Origin: Odontesthes bonariensis
Lineage: Eukaryota; Chordata; Actinopteri; Atheriniformes; Atherinopsidae
NCBI RefSeq assembly: GCF_027942865.1
Contig: NC_134510.1
Span: 10,878,743 to 10,942,742 of the forward strand
Reading direction: 5' to 3'
Length of the DNA stretch: 64,000 nucleotides
A program made the position numbers and the translations under genes. How positions within the stretch are numbered: position 1 is the first letter of the stretch; every line of letters begins with the position of its first letter. Under the pieces are notes generated by a model. That model was not told where the DNA came from. It saw nothing but the letters and a program-made list of their open reading frames with translations, and did not search any database. Shown here piece by piece: positions 26,298 through 36,649 of the stretch.

Positions 26298-26603
26298 TGT
26301 GGGAGAAGGATGTCATGACATGTTCATGACTTCTGGCCTAGTTACATCCTGGGCCTTGTTGACTGGTTCAGAATATTGTTGATAGTTAGAAGGAGCGTGT
26401 TTATGATAAACTGCGAAAGCTAGGCGCCTCCGGAGAGGGCCACGTACACTTGTTATGATAAAACGGTATAAAAGGGTGTCACTAGATGAGCTCGTCGGTC
26501 ATTTTGTACATTCTGTATGCACATTTGCTGTGACGGTTTGTTCAATAAACTCCCCAATGGACGGCTGACCAACGCGGGATTCGACTCTAATTTCTCCACA
26601 ACA
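26298..26603 (+). repeat. ERV1 5' LTR
   Basis: Starts TGTGGGAG and ends CTCCACAACA, so the termini are partly complementary. It carries a TATA box (26467-26474) and an AATAAA signal (26544-26549), giving U3, R and U5 parts. It differs from the 3' LTR only at 26499 (T here, A at 36545). Confidence 0.95.
26467..26474 (+). promoter_or_regulatory. TATA box of the ERV1 5' LTR
   Basis: TATAAAAG lies in the LTR, 70 bases before the AATAAA signal. Transcription would be expected to start about 25-30 bases downstream, near 26500. Confidence 0.75.
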
Positions 26604-26606
26604 TAA

Positions 26607-26624
26607 TGGTGACCCCGAATTCGT
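26607..26624 (+). other. Candidate primer-binding site of ERV1
   Basis: TGGTGACCCCGAATTCGT begins three bases after the 5' LTR. TGG pairs with the CCA end of a tRNA. The following bases match neither the tRNA-Leu nor the tRNA-Asp in this window; the primer tRNA is not assigned. Confidence 0.7.
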
Positions 26625-26817
26625 GAGAGTTTGCATCTGGATCCCGGCGGAGCGTGTTCGCTGTGCCCCGACAGCCGACATCAGCTGTTACAAGCCGGCA
26701 GGTGGGATTTTGTTCCTACCATTACGCAGTTGATCTCGGTTAGTGGAGCACAGCTGACGGCTTCTTCCAGCTTCCCCAAATTTAAAAGAACACAGGAGAG
26801 AGACGGATCCTGCACAC

Positions 26818-26823
26818 GGTAAG
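26818..26823 (+). promoter_or_regulatory. Candidate major splice donor of ERV1
   Basis: G|GTAAGC about 215 bases after the LTR matches a 5' splice site and sits where retroviruses usually carry the donor for env mRNA. With a 3.5-kb leader, splicing may also be needed to express gag. Not verified. Confidence 0.5.
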
Positions 26824-26824
26824 C

Positions 26825-29030
26825 CCTTCCATTGTTTACTTCTGCGCAGAGGGGCTGCTGAAATTGTTTGGGAAACTGTGGGCCAAGAGGTGCCGTATGT
26901 GTGGATTTGGATAAAATTGGGTGAACAGCAGCTTATGTGAGTTGTAAAGCAGACAGCTGTGAGCAGTTGGTCGGGCTATGGTGTCGTTGTATTTTTGTGG
27001 TAATTAAGAAGGGCTAGTCGCTGCGCTCCGGCCAATTGTGAATCGGATGAATTCAAACTGGATTAATTAATAGCTGTAAAGTGGCGGGCAGGTTATTGAG
27101 TAATCGCCAATAGTACCTCTTGCATTCTATCAGCCATCCTTCAATGCATGGGGGGGAGGAACACTGACGGGAGTACGGGGTACACTAGACTCATTAAATA
27201 TACGTGAAAATTATTTTCACTAGTCAAGGAGTAAAACGAATACTGATAATTGATTGACGGGCGAACATTAAAGTTCAACGGTTGAATCAATCAGGCTTTC
27301 AAAAAAAACTCTGAAATGAAAAAATCCAGTTCTATGAGGAGCACATTTTAAGTATATATGTTCATATCATTTTATATATCTGCTTAGAACTCTTTGGAGT
27401 ATCCGAGACCTCAGTATAAAGACATTTGGCGAAGAAAAGTCAAATTCGTTTATGAAATTGGCCACAGGAGATTTTTATTAAGAGGTCACAGCGAAGCTGG
27501 TAAAGTACACGTCAGCATCTGTTGCTTTGGTCAGAGACCATATCACAAGGCTTGTAGGGAAAACACATTTTGTATTCCATATATTGCCGACACCAACATC
27601 TCCTGAAAAATTAAAAGTCTAAATGAAAGAAATTGATAATTTAAAAATGTGAAGATTTGAACGGTGACTGACACAAAACTTTTGACCGACTGACTTGAGT
27701 GTGTGGGACCGGTCTCTGTTGTCTATCAATGTGTGTGTGAAATCTGATGTTTGTGTGAATCAAGAAAGAGAAGAAAAGAGAAAAGGTTCTGACTCATATC
27801 ATCCCTTGACTTTTGAGTATTCGTAGTATTTTAATTTACACTCAGATTTGCTTCATTATTATAACTGGCTTTATGGTCATAATTTGCTTCATTGGTATAA
27901 TCTGCTTAATTGTGATAGTTGCCGCATTAATAACTTGGGGAAATAAGGTGTTGTTGCAGAAATGTGCTGTTATTTTTAAATGCTGTGGGTTTCTTTCTTT
28001 AAGACTCTATATTTTCGTTGAGTGCATCTTGTTATTATTGAATACTGCTGTGATTGGTGTTAAGTTTCTAAAGTTCTATTCTTAACAGGCGAGTGAATGT
28101 GTTCTGGCTCTCAGGGGGACAGAGGGTGCTGCGCGCTCCCGCGGCTAGTGTGTGGGTGCGTGCTCTGGCCTTGACAGTTCTCTGCTGCTGCAAATGTTCG
28201 TGTGTGATCACATTTTCTTTCCTTGTGTCTTCCAGGGGCACTTTATGGTTGAACTGTAATAATTATTAGTTTTCTTTAGGTAATGTGCTAGTTGCGGAGT
28301 TGTTATCAGTCGAGTAATGAGGGTTTCGCAATTCCTAAGGGAGAGGTTGCTGTCTCTAGTCAGGTTGAATGTGACATTCCTGATAAAGTAAGTTTCTCGC
28401 TTATGCATTGTTTCTGTATCTTTTGATTTGTAGTTTCCCTGTCCACAGCGTGTTAAATTGTATTTCTCTCTCTTTCTTAACAAACGCCATTTTGAGGTGA
28501 AGAATAGTGCAACTGTTATTTCTGTGTTAAATTGTATTTCTTCTCTGTCCAGCTGAAAGTTTGTATTTCCTCCTTTTTCTTAACTTGTTACAAAGTGTGA
28601 CAAACGCCATTTTGAGTTGGGGTGTGGTTCAATTGTTATGTCTGGTTCAATTGTTATGCTTGGGAGGAGTTAATAACAGTCTAGGAAGCAGATGTGATGG
28701 TGTGTTCATATTTGATTTGTTAGAAATTCACGTGGTTCATTGGAGGCAGGCTTAGAGGTGTGTTCATATTTTATTGGTTAGAAGTTACTGTCGTAGACGT
28801 GTTTCACTGGAGTTAGATTTAGAGGTGTGTTCAGATTTCATTGGTCAAAAAATATTTTTATTTCATTGGTCAGAATTGACGTAGCTGTGACGTACATTGG
28901 ATCATCTGGATTGGTGGAGGACATTGTGTGTGGATTGGATCGGAAGCATCCGGAGGTGAGCAAAAGTTGGGGCAACGCCTTTAGCCTGAGTCACTTCAAA
29001 CAGAGTAAGCATTAACTGAGCTTTCGATTA
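26825..29030 (+). other. ERV1 leader, proximal part, with short repeats
   Basis: Over 2.2 kb without a recognised gene. A 70-codon frame at 27394-27606 has no known domain. Two copies of an ACAAACGCCATTTTGAG motif occur near 28480 and 28600. Three imperfect copies of a roughly 65-base block containing GAGGTGTGTTCA and ATTGGT lie in 28690-28880. The stretch 28276-28400 is homologous to the 3' internal region of family X copy B (42484-42600). Confidence 0.7.
27873..28085 (+). CDS. Small hydrophobic protein frame in the ERV1 leader (hypothetical)
   Basis: A frame from ATG 27873 encodes about 70 residues, very rich in Ile, Leu, Val and Phe, with two likely membrane segments (the first near residues 1-24, the second near 40-65) and Cys-rich patches (KCCGF). 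The frame is also open 20 codons upstream, where it has no ATG. I recognise no family. Some fish retroviruses (epsilonretroviruses such as walleye dermal sarcoma virus) carry an accessory gene between the 5' LTR and gag. This position is similar, but there is no sequence evidence of kinship, and an AT-rich leader can yield hydrophobic frames by chance. Confidence 0.25.
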   Translation: MVIICFIGIICLIVIVAALITWGNKVLLQKCAVIFKCCGFLSLRLYIFVECILLLLNTAVIGVKFLKFYS

Positions 29031-29700
29031 GTAATAAATTAACATTGGGTAGTATTAGTAATACAGCAAGTATTGATTAGCAATAATTAGTATTGATTAG
29101 CAATACAGCAAGTATTGATTAGCAATCAATAGTATTGATTAGCAATAACTAGCATTGAGTAGCAATCACTAGCGTGAATAGCATAATTAGCATTCAATTA
29201 GCATTGGTCAACAAGGAAGCTAGTATTGATTAGCAATAGTTAGCATTGGTTAGCATTAGTAGCATTTGTTAGCATTTCATTAGCCATAATTAGCATTGAT
29301 CAGAAATACAAGTAGCATTGATTAGCAATAGTTAGCATTGGTTAGCATTAGTAGCATTTGTTAGCATTTCATTAGCCATAATTAGCATTGATCAGAAATA
29401 CAATTAGCATTGATTAGCAATAGTTAGCATTGGTTAGCATTAGTAGCATTTGTTAGCATTTCATTAGCCATAATTAGCATTGATCAGAAATACAATTAGC
29501 ATTGAGTAGCATGGATTAGCATTGGTTAGCATTAGTAGCATTTGTTAGCATTTCGTTAGCCATAATTAGCATTATCAGAAAGACAATTAGCATTGATTAG
29601 CAATAGCAATAAGGCAAATATTGGTTTAAATCTTAAGTAGCAATAGGTTAGCATTTATTAGCAACAGCTAGGAAGCTAACATCAATTGGCATTGGTTGGC
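29031..29700 (+). repeat. TTAGCATT-rich minisatellite in the ERV1 leader
   Basis: The motif TAGCATT or TAGCAAT recurs dozens of times. Within it a 92-base unit is repeated nearly four times (starts at 29229, 29321, 29413, then a shortened copy to about 29597). TAG stops fall in all frames, so the region cannot be translated. It ends about 400 bases before gag. Confidence 0.9.
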
Positions 29701-30093
29701 AAACATTAACATTAGCAATAATAGTAACCGAACTCCAAACCAGAAGTCAAAAAGCTAAATTAGCCTAACATTGAATTAACATTGGTTTAATTTAATTTAA
29801 AAAAAAAAAAAAAACAACCTAGAGCATAAGCTTTTAAAGCTAACGTAGGCTAACCTTAACATTAGCATTGACAACATCCAATCCAGTAATTAGCTGCATC
29901 TAAGCTAAATTTAGCCGAGCATTAAATTAGCATTGATTAGAGTTAAATAATTAGTGCATTTAAATTGACTTTCAAAAAAAAAAAAAAAAAAAAGGGGGAA
30001 TACGAATAATAAATAAGGGAAATTTAGAAAATAGATAAGTAAATAAAAAGAAAAAGTCAAAAGACAATAGAAGGGAACTAACTAGGTGAAACA
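29701..30093 (+). other. A-rich gag-proximal leader
   Basis: Contains further degenerate TAGC motifs, an A-run near 29799-29813 and a longer A-run followed by GGGGG (about 29974-29998). There is no clear splice acceptor before the gag ATG. Confidence 0.6.
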
Positions 30094-31566
30094 ATGGATA
30101 TAACACCAACAATAATCATCAGCGCCAAACATCCTGAACATTCCAAAGATATTAAAAAGATATCTCTAAAATGGGAAAAACGAACAAAAATTAACGTCTC
30201 ACCCTGGCCAAAAGGTGGCACTTTCAATGTAACTACCTGTAAGATTATGGAACAAAGGATTAAAGCTTACAAACCAAAGGACAAAAGCAAAAAGAGACAG
30301 GAAAAGAGAGAGCTTGAATTAAAAGTTTTACATTTCTTTGAAAATGCAGAGCTATTTCCAACACTGCCAGGAGCAGCAAACATACAAGGAGATTCTGAAA
30401 TAAAAGATCACAAAATATCTCATGAACGTCCAGAACTAAAAATAGCTACATCAAGCAGTCATGGAGCTCCTGAGCCAGACGCCATCTGTAATTCAGATCA
30501 GGCAGGGGGACAGCTCCCACAATACCAAAAATCACCCGAACTGGCATCTCCAGTTCAAAAGGCATCTTCTGAAGAACATAAGAGTCCAACAGCGTCAGCA
30601 CCGAGTTTGATAGAAATGACGCCGGGACAGTATGTGCCGTGGCAGATGCTCGACCTAGGGGGGCTGGTTGCTCGATTGCCGGACATTCACAGAGGTGCAA
30701 GTAGATGGATAAGAGCGTTTGAACAAGAGACTGTGCATAAACTGTTGTCTGTGGGACACATTAAGGCAGTGTGGGCACTGTGTTTTGGAACTTCTACCAT
30801 GGAGGGCATTTTGAGACACAGTGAGAATGACTGGATGTTGAGCCACCGAGCTGATGGAACTGATTTTAATGCATATCGAGCTGCACTCTGGAGAGCGCTA
30901 CGAGCTGAGTTTCCTGTGGGAGTGGACCTCGAAGCATTAAAGGGGGAACCACTGTCAGGAACAGAGAGTCCGGCTGTGTACATTGCACAACAATTGAAGA
31001 AATGGAGACAAGAGTCTGAGGGAGAAATCGAGAAGAGCCCAGCTTGGGTGACATTGTTCAGAGTTTCCATCAAAGAGGCTCGGCCTGCCCCAGTTCAGGG
31101 GAGGCTGGAGGATGTGGTGGGGCTGAATTCAATGTCACATGGACAATTCCGAGACCACGTGGTGCATGCAGTAAACAAATACAGAAAAGAACTGAAACGG
31201 AAGGATCAGGAGAAGGATATGCAAAGGGAACTTGCACGGTTGCAGTTAGAAGAACTGCAAGCGAAGCAAGAGGTACGAAATGAGGCCATGACAGCGGGGG
31301 CCGCTGAACAGCCATCACAGGGGCAAGTCCATCGTCGACCCTGTCAAAGGTCAAGAAGAGGTGCACCTGGAGGACGAAGGTCCTCGGGGGCATGTTGGGC
31401 CTGTGGCGAGAGGGGACACTTTGTTTACAGCTGTCCGAGAGCACCGAGAAACCCGAGTGTTCGGCAGGACCGTGGCCAGTCCCTGCGGGGCGGAGCAAGT
31501 GGCCCGGCAGGTCCAAGGCGTTCCTCTGGCAGAGGAATCCCAGTATTGGTTTACATTGACATATAG
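30094..31566 (+). CDS. gag: ERV1 Gag polyprotein, intact frame (490 aa)
   Basis: Gag assembles the particle and packages RNA. The frame opens at ATG 30094 and has no interruption. Residues 1-80 are basic, with no N-terminal Gly after Met, so no myristoylation signal is seen. Residues about 80-170 are polar and Ser/Pro-rich. Residues about 175-385 form a capsid-like region (WQMLDLGGL, SRWIRAFEQ and later SPAWVTLFRVS), followed by a charged helix (about 370-400). One CCHC zinc knuckle is present at residues 434-447 (CWACGERGHFVYSC), and an Arg/Gly/Ser-rich tail follows. Identification rests on the knuckle, the length, the position between leader and pol, and the capsid-like order. No protease frame continues after the stop. 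An overlapping frame (31361-31690) runs past the gag end but shows no protease DTG motif. Confidence 0.85.
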   Translation: MDITPTIIISAKHPEHSKDIKKISLKWEKRTKINVSPWPKGGTFNVTTCKIMEQRIKAYKPKDKSKKRQEKRELELKVLHFFENAELFPTLPGAANIQGDSEIKDHKISHERPELKIATSSSHGAPEPDAICNSDQAGGQLPQYQKSPELASPVQKASSEEHKSPTASAPSLIEMTPGQYVPWQMLDLGGLVARLPDIHRGASRWIRAFEQETVHKLLSVGHIKAVWALCFGTSTMEGILRHSENDWMLSHRADGTDFNAYRAALWRALRAEFPVGVDLEALKGEPLSGTESPAVYIAQQLKKWRQESEGEIEKSPAWVTLFRVSIKEARPAPVQGRLEDVVGLNSMSHGQFRDHVVHAVNKYRKELKRKDQEKDMQRELARLQLEELQAKQEVRNEAMTAGAAEQPSQGQVHRRPCQRSRRGAPGGRRSSGACWACGERGHFVYSCPRAPRNPSVRQDRGQSLRGGASGPAGPRRSSGRGIPVLVYIDI

Positions 31567-32414
31567 AGGTAAGAAGTACACTTACATCGGACGTACTCAA
31601 AAGGGTTTAAAAACCGCCCTCAGGTGTGTCATTATTACAAAACAAAACAAAGTTTTTAAGTTAAATGTGTCACGACTACTAAGTTTCTAAAACTTGAATT
31701 TAAATAGGTCACTGTTACTAGGACACAACAAAACAAAGTTTCTGAATTTAAAATTTAAATGTGCCACTATTACGAAGTTCTGAAATTTGAACGGAACAAA
31801 GTTTCTAATTTAAATTTTAGCATTGATAGTCTGAATTAGAGTATCTAGTTAGCCCATAGGGAATTACTGATATCTCTCCATCCCACTTGGAGGGAGTAAG
31901 AAAAGTGCCATGTCCAACATAAATGAATAAATATCTAATGAATAAATAAGTAAAATTAAAATACAACAAGTATGATCTTCTTTTGGGAGGATGATGCAAT
32001 AAAATGCGCTTCCTCTGAAAGGAATCATGAAAAATCCAAAGATCAAAGGTTGAAAGCACAACGGGAGAGGACAAACGAGGCTAAGTTAGCCTTTGGAAAT
32101 TTGAAACAGAATTAGCAGGAGTCATCCAAAACGGCCAACACGAGTCTACGAGTAGCCATTTTTCTTATATGTCTCCAATAAAAACATAAGATTTCAGAAC
32201 TAATAGATCAGAGTAGGTATGTTGTGACTCGGACAGGATGTTTGCAGGTTGTGCATCTTTTGACACGTCCAGATGTGAGAATACAGAAGTGTACTACATC
32301 GGATCCTGCAGATGTCATTCCACGTGAGTAGGAAGGAGAACCACATGAGCGGGCGGCAGAGCTGTGAGATACATTAAACTGAGACCTGACATAGGAGCAA
32401 CTCCACTTGTGCAG
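31567..32414 (+). other. Position of missing protease and reverse transcriptase; AT-rich non-coding sequence
   Basis: A retroviral pol would place protease and reverse transcriptase here, needing roughly 2 kb. Only about 850 bases of AT-rich sequence are present, with repeated AACAAAGTTT motifs (31640-31810). No YxDD-type or DTG motif is readable in any frame. Confidence 0.75.
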
Positions 32415-32860
32415 GCTGACGTCACTTATGTTGTGCATGGTTCATGTTGTGAGATCATTTGGGTGATCATGCAGGTTTTGCAGTTGTGAAACAGGAAGGT
32501 GGAAACTTTGTGACGGTGAAAGCTGAGAAGTGTGAACGGCCATGTTCGGCACAGTTGGCTGAACTGAAGGCACTAACGGAAGCATGTTGACTGGTGAAAG
32601 GTAAGGTTACGAATGTGTACACAGTTTCTGCATATGCTCATGATATTTTCTCTTCATTTGGAGCAGTTGTGAAGCAGAGAGGGTTCAGGAGGTCAGACGG
32701 AAGTCCAGCGCGACAGGAGGTCCAAATGAAGGAGCGGATTGCGGTCATGAAAATTGTAAATTGGCAGTGATACAATGTCAAATAATCATAGAGGTAACAA
32801 AATGGTTGGTAAAGGTAATATCGCGGCTGATGAAGCAGCGAAAGTAGCATCAAAGTGCCA
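32415..32860 (+). pseudogene. ERV1 RNase H domain remnant
   Basis: RNase H removes the RNA strand during reverse transcription. The remnant keeps recognisable pieces: ADVTYVVHGS at 32415-32444, AQLAELKALTEA near 32550-32585, VYTVSAYAH near 32615-32641 and GNIAADEAAK near 32815-32845. Two catalytic Asp positions are replaced: His at 32436-32438 in the first motif and Val at 32624-32626 in the third. The pieces lie in different frames and TGA/TAG stops interrupt them. The domain is therefore inactive. Confidence 0.7.
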
Positions 32861-33029
32861 GCTTGCTGTTTTGGCACCAATGGTGTTACTGGAGCCAGAT
32901 GTCACGCCATCACAAGGATATTGGTCATACATATTGGATAAATAGTCGTAAATTTTTTTTGGTAAGAGAATTGATTCATCTGTTTGTCTTTCCATCAGAG
33001 GTTAGCTCAAATAATGGTTAAGTGTTTGT

Positions 33030-33612
33030 TTATAAAGGTGCAAGAGGCATTCTGCAGCAGCTGCGAATCAAGCAGCGCTGTGGGGCCGTTTATCATCCAC
33101 AAAGTCAAGGGATGCATGAGAGGATCAATGGAACCTGGAAAGTGAAATTGAATTGAATCTGTGCTTCAACTAAACTAACTAGATGCTTTGCCGCTTGCAC
33201 TAATGAGCTTTCGTATGCAGACTCATAGAGTCACGCACTAACACCGCATAAAATGCTAACGGGTCGACCCAGGCCGCCACCTCAGTTCCCACTTGAGCAG
33301 GTGCAAACAGAGTGGACAGCTCACATGAAGCAACTAACTGCAGTCCACAGAACAATCTATCTACAGGAGGAGTTCAGAGACTTGAGTCTCAAACAGCTGG
33401 TTGAGAGGCCAGTGGTGCCAGGTGACCAGGTGTACATCAAAGTGTTCCGAGGGAAGTGGCTTGTGCCAAGACGGAAAGGACCGTACACAATGGTGCGAGC
33501 AACATCAACAGCAGTTCAAGTGGAAGGTAGCAACACATGGTACCATTTGAATCACTGCACTAAGGTTCGGACTAAAGACACAGACGGAGTTGAGTTCGAG
33601 GGAAAGGATTAA
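33030..33612 (+). pseudogene. ERV1 integrase remnant (end of catalytic core plus C-terminal domain)
   Basis: The first readable part is YHPQSQGMHERING (from 33091), the end of the integrase core including the Glu of the DDE triad. The zinc-binding domain and both Asp-bearing segments are missing, since only about 170 bases separate it from RNase H. Two in-frame stops follow (33154-33156 and 33226-33228). From ATG 33253 a 119-codon frame is open: MLTGRP, then a GDQVYIKVF strand, and RRKGPYTMVRA, the GPY-type C-terminal motif of gamma/epsilon-like retroviral integrases. It ends at 33612. The enzyme cannot be active. Confidence 0.8.
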
Positions 33613-35516
33613 CAAAAGGAAGAGGTTAAGATTTCTGACACTGTGAGCATCCAGGTGTGGGTGTTGGCCGACAGCATGGGCTCAGGAGAACGAAGCCTGG
33701 AGATGTTGGACGGGATCCCGCGGACAGGAGAGGCTGGAAGGGTCCCGTGATTAAGCCACCCCGCAGGGAAGTAGCCAGCCTGGGTCAGATGAGTATGATG
33801 CAACAATACACACCCACTCAGACCATGCCACGCCACAAACTTTGCCAGCAATACACACTAGAGCTAGTCGTGAAGAGGTATCTGCTAAGCTTGAATTTAA
33901 GTTCATGGAAGAAACGATTTGAGGAAGTGTGGATCATGGGTCCGGTGGAGGAGACGACCAAATCACCGCCTCTGGACGCCACGACAAAGGGGCAATCTGG
34001 TAAGATCATGTCAGATCGGGTCAGAAGGAGTTGTTCACAATGGTTGTAAGAATAGAAAGATTTCACGGGAAAATCTAGGGGGATTTGATACCATTAGCAC
34101 TACAGGACAGAATGATCATGTTAATCCAAGAACAGACGGAGTGTACATGCACAGGTGGAGTCGGGAAAACAGTGTAACTGTGGTAGATGGGTTAAGGCAG
34201 CACAGGATATGTGGTATAGATGGGCATGGTACACTACGGGAGAACTGACAGCGACGGAGTGTCTCATATGCGCAGACGCTCCAGGAGCATTGCCTGTTGT
34301 TGTTCCAGAGCCACACACCTTCAGGGACTGTGCAGTGGTCCAGCAACGGGAATGCAGAGAAGGTAGGTTCACATCGGAGGAGGATAAACGGTTATTGTTT
34401 CCTATGTGTGGTATTAAGTGCAGATTGATGTTCGGGCCAAATAAATTACATAGTTATTTTCAAAATAAGGGAGGGCCACAAATTTGAGTCTTCTTGTGCT
34501 GAATTTAATCTGGGTACATCACAGGAGGGGCCTCCCACTGATTATAGAACAGATTACGATGGTGAGTTTGGATGCTTTTGGAACTCGCGTAGGTAGTACT
34601 AATGTTAAATGAAAATAAGATTTATTGGGATTTATTTATTTGGATCAAAAATGTGAAAATATAGAAATGATCATTTTAACTCTATATCTTTTTGGGGATC
34701 AGACACACCCAGTAGCTGAGAGTTACTGGATGTGTGGAGATCATGTGTTGTTAAATGTGCTACCCAACAGGGAGATAGGTTTTTGGGCACTGGTGAGTAG
34801 GAACACATCAGTTGTGTTAGTGTATGACAAGGTAAACGAGATGCGAGGTTTGGTTGTGGAAAAAGGGAGAGTTAAAAGATCGAGTGATGGCTACATCAGG
34901 GATAAGCACGTTTACTTGGATGCTATATTACAGCCGAGAGGGATTCCTATGAGCTCAAAGCACGCAGGGAGATTGCAGCTGGATTTGAGGCTGGTTTGCA
35001 GGGAATCATATTTAACAAAATGGGGAGTGGACTAATTACATATAATACAACCGACAGGGAATTCTTAGCTACACGAGTGAAGGGTTTGCAGGCTTTGGAG
35101 AACAACTACATGAGACGAATATGATGGCTTGGTAGAACAGACAAGTTTTAGAAGGTATATTAGAAGGGAAAATGGTGTTTGCCAGATGGTTGGGAAAATG
35201 TTGTACATTTATAACCGGGAACACTGCAGCTGATAGAACGTTCACAACGGCCGTGAAGGAGTTCAGAGAACGGAGAGAGGAGCTGACGTGTGATGCTGGT
35301 GGAGGTGAACGGTGGTGGACTGGTCTGTTTGGGATTTTGGGAGAAGGGGGAGCGATGACAGTTAAGGCGGGAATAGCAATATTGTTGATAGTGAGGATGG
35401 TTTCCCTATTGGTGTGTTGCATTATACCCATTCTGAGAAGGTGTTTGCTGCAAGTGATGTTCAAACGAACAGTGGAGGGAATCTGGAGGCAGATGACCAT
35501 GCGAGACCAGGTCTGA
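33613..35516 (+). pseudogene. env: ERV1 envelope gene, frameshifted remnant
   Basis: Env would mediate entry; here the frame is broken. Surface-subunit-like pieces lie at 34155-34487 (Cys-rich, with CLICADAPGALPVVVPEP) and 34625-35035 (with YWMCGDHVLLNVLP and a basic RVKRSS stretch resembling a furin site at about 34870-34890). After the basic site the frame shifts near 34940. The transmembrane-subunit part resumes at 35172-35516, with a CC pair, a WWTGLFG stretch, a hydrophobic segment (about AGIAILLIVRMVSLLVCCII) and a basic tail. At least two frame changes separate these parts, so no full envelope protein is encoded. Confidence 0.7.
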
Positions 35517-36332
35517 GGACCAACGCATGGGAAGAACTGGTCAACGAATGAAGGTTATCAACGGGCGGTTCACAAGTTTCTTTCCTCGAGGGTGGAACCA
35601 AGTTTAGTCTGACAGGGAGAAGAGATGCTGAAGATCTCTTTGACTGGGAGTGACGTACTGGCGACCTCTCCTCCCAGAGTTAGCTTAGCAGTTCCAGACC
35701 CAGCCGGACGGATGTTCGGCCAGAAGCGGACGACACCAGAGTACGGGAGATGGGACGGGACTGGAAGAGCTGCATTACATTGCATTTTATTACTATTGTT
35801 GTGTGATAATCCATAATTTTATGTATTGTACTTGATACAAAACGGTGATTAACTGATTTGAAGGTGGTGTATTCAGTCTATGTGTATTATCAATCAAAAC
35901 TGATCACTGATATGTCCATTGCCAATTGTGTCAGTCAACTGTTCGGAGTGCGACCTTGGTAAAGTGGTCGGTCGCCAGTGGGGGGGGCCGTAGGTGAATT
36001 TTCCCAAGATAAGAACATGACTTACGAAAGTAGCAGCCGGTGGGTTTTTCGCACCTATGCACTGCGAACAGTGGACAAGTGTGATGGCAATGTAAAACTT
36101 GTAGTGTTGTTGAAATCAATATCGTGTAATTTAAGGTAATCATTGAATATGATTCGAGTAGACACATATATATATTCCTTTTCATGTATTCAAAATGGTC
36201 CCGTTGATTGATATTGTAGAATTATTAGAATAATTTAGTGTTTATTATGGTAATTAATTCTTAATTAACTATGTGGGATGATTTTCTTTTATTTTAGATT
36301 ATTTCTTTATTAAATCACTGATAAGTGATTTC
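35517..36332 (+). other. ERV1 3' non-coding region shared with family X
   Basis: About 800 bases without a recognised gene. Two parts align with copy B of family X in the same orientation: 35600-35740 with 41765-41900 (shared ACGTACTGGCGACCTCTCC-like block), and 35910-36120 with 42100-42300 (shared GGTCGGTCGCCA, TAGGTGAATTTT and GCACCTAT/GCTCCTAT blocks). Stops occur in all frames. Conservation between two diverged elements suggests a cis-acting RNA or DNA function, which is inference. Confidence 0.7.
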
Positions 36333-36340
36333 AGGGGGGA
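36333..36340 (+). other. Polypurine tract of ERV1
   Basis: AGGGGGGA lies three bases before the 3' LTR, the expected place for the plus-strand primer. Confidence 0.7.
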
Positions 36341-36343
36341 CTA

Positions 36344-36649
36344 TGTGGGAGAAGGATGTCATGACATGTTCATGACTTCTGGCCTAGTTACATCCTGGGC
36401 CTTGTTGACTGGTTCAGAATATTGTTGATAGTTAGAAGGAGCGTGTTTATGATAAACTGCGAAAGCTAGGCGCCTCCGGAGAGGGCCACGTACACTTGTT
36501 ATGATAAAACGGTATAAAAGGGTGTCACTAGATGAGCTCGTCGGACATTTTGTACATTCTGTATGCACATTTGCTGTGACGGTTTGTTCAATAAACTCCC
36601 CAATGGACGGCTGACCAACGCGGGATTCGACTCTAATTTCTCCACAACA
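36344..36649 (+). repeat. ERV1 3' LTR
   Basis: 306 bp, the same as 26298-26603 except A at 36545. TATA box at 36513-36520 and AATAAA at 36590-36595. It is followed by CTAT (36650-36653), the right target-site duplication. Confidence 0.95.

Larger units (their letters stand above)
26298..36649 (+). mobile_element. ERV1: defective endogenous retrovirus, 10.35 kb
   Basis: Two 306-bp LTRs, a primer-binding site, a long leader, gag, remnants of pol, remnants of env and a purine tract lie in retroviral order on the plus strand. The LTRs differ at one site. Gag is open; protease and reverse transcriptase are absent; RNase H, integrase and env are broken. The presence of an env region with a membrane-spanning segment, together with the GPY-type integrase C-terminus, places it with gamma/epsilon-like fish retroviruses rather than ordinary Ty3 elements. 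Genus-level placement is inference. Confidence 0.9.

Noticed and set aside
26607-26624. Possible pairing of the ERV1 primer site with the tRNA-Leu or tRNA-Asp of the array
   Set aside because: Expected sites would continue TGGTGTCAGAAG for this tRNA-Leu and TGGCTCCCCGTC for this tRNA-Asp. ERV1 has TGGTGACCCCGA and family X has TGGTGCCGTGAC, so neither fits.
29031-29700. CRISPR-like repeat array in the TTAGCATT region
   Set aside because: The repeats are contiguous and degenerate, without uniform unique spacers, and they lie inside a eukaryotic retroviral leader.
31070-31600. 176-codon minus-strand frame opposite gag
   Set aside because: It is antisense to the intact gag frame, starts without supporting context, and has no domain; it is a shadow of GC-rich gag codons.
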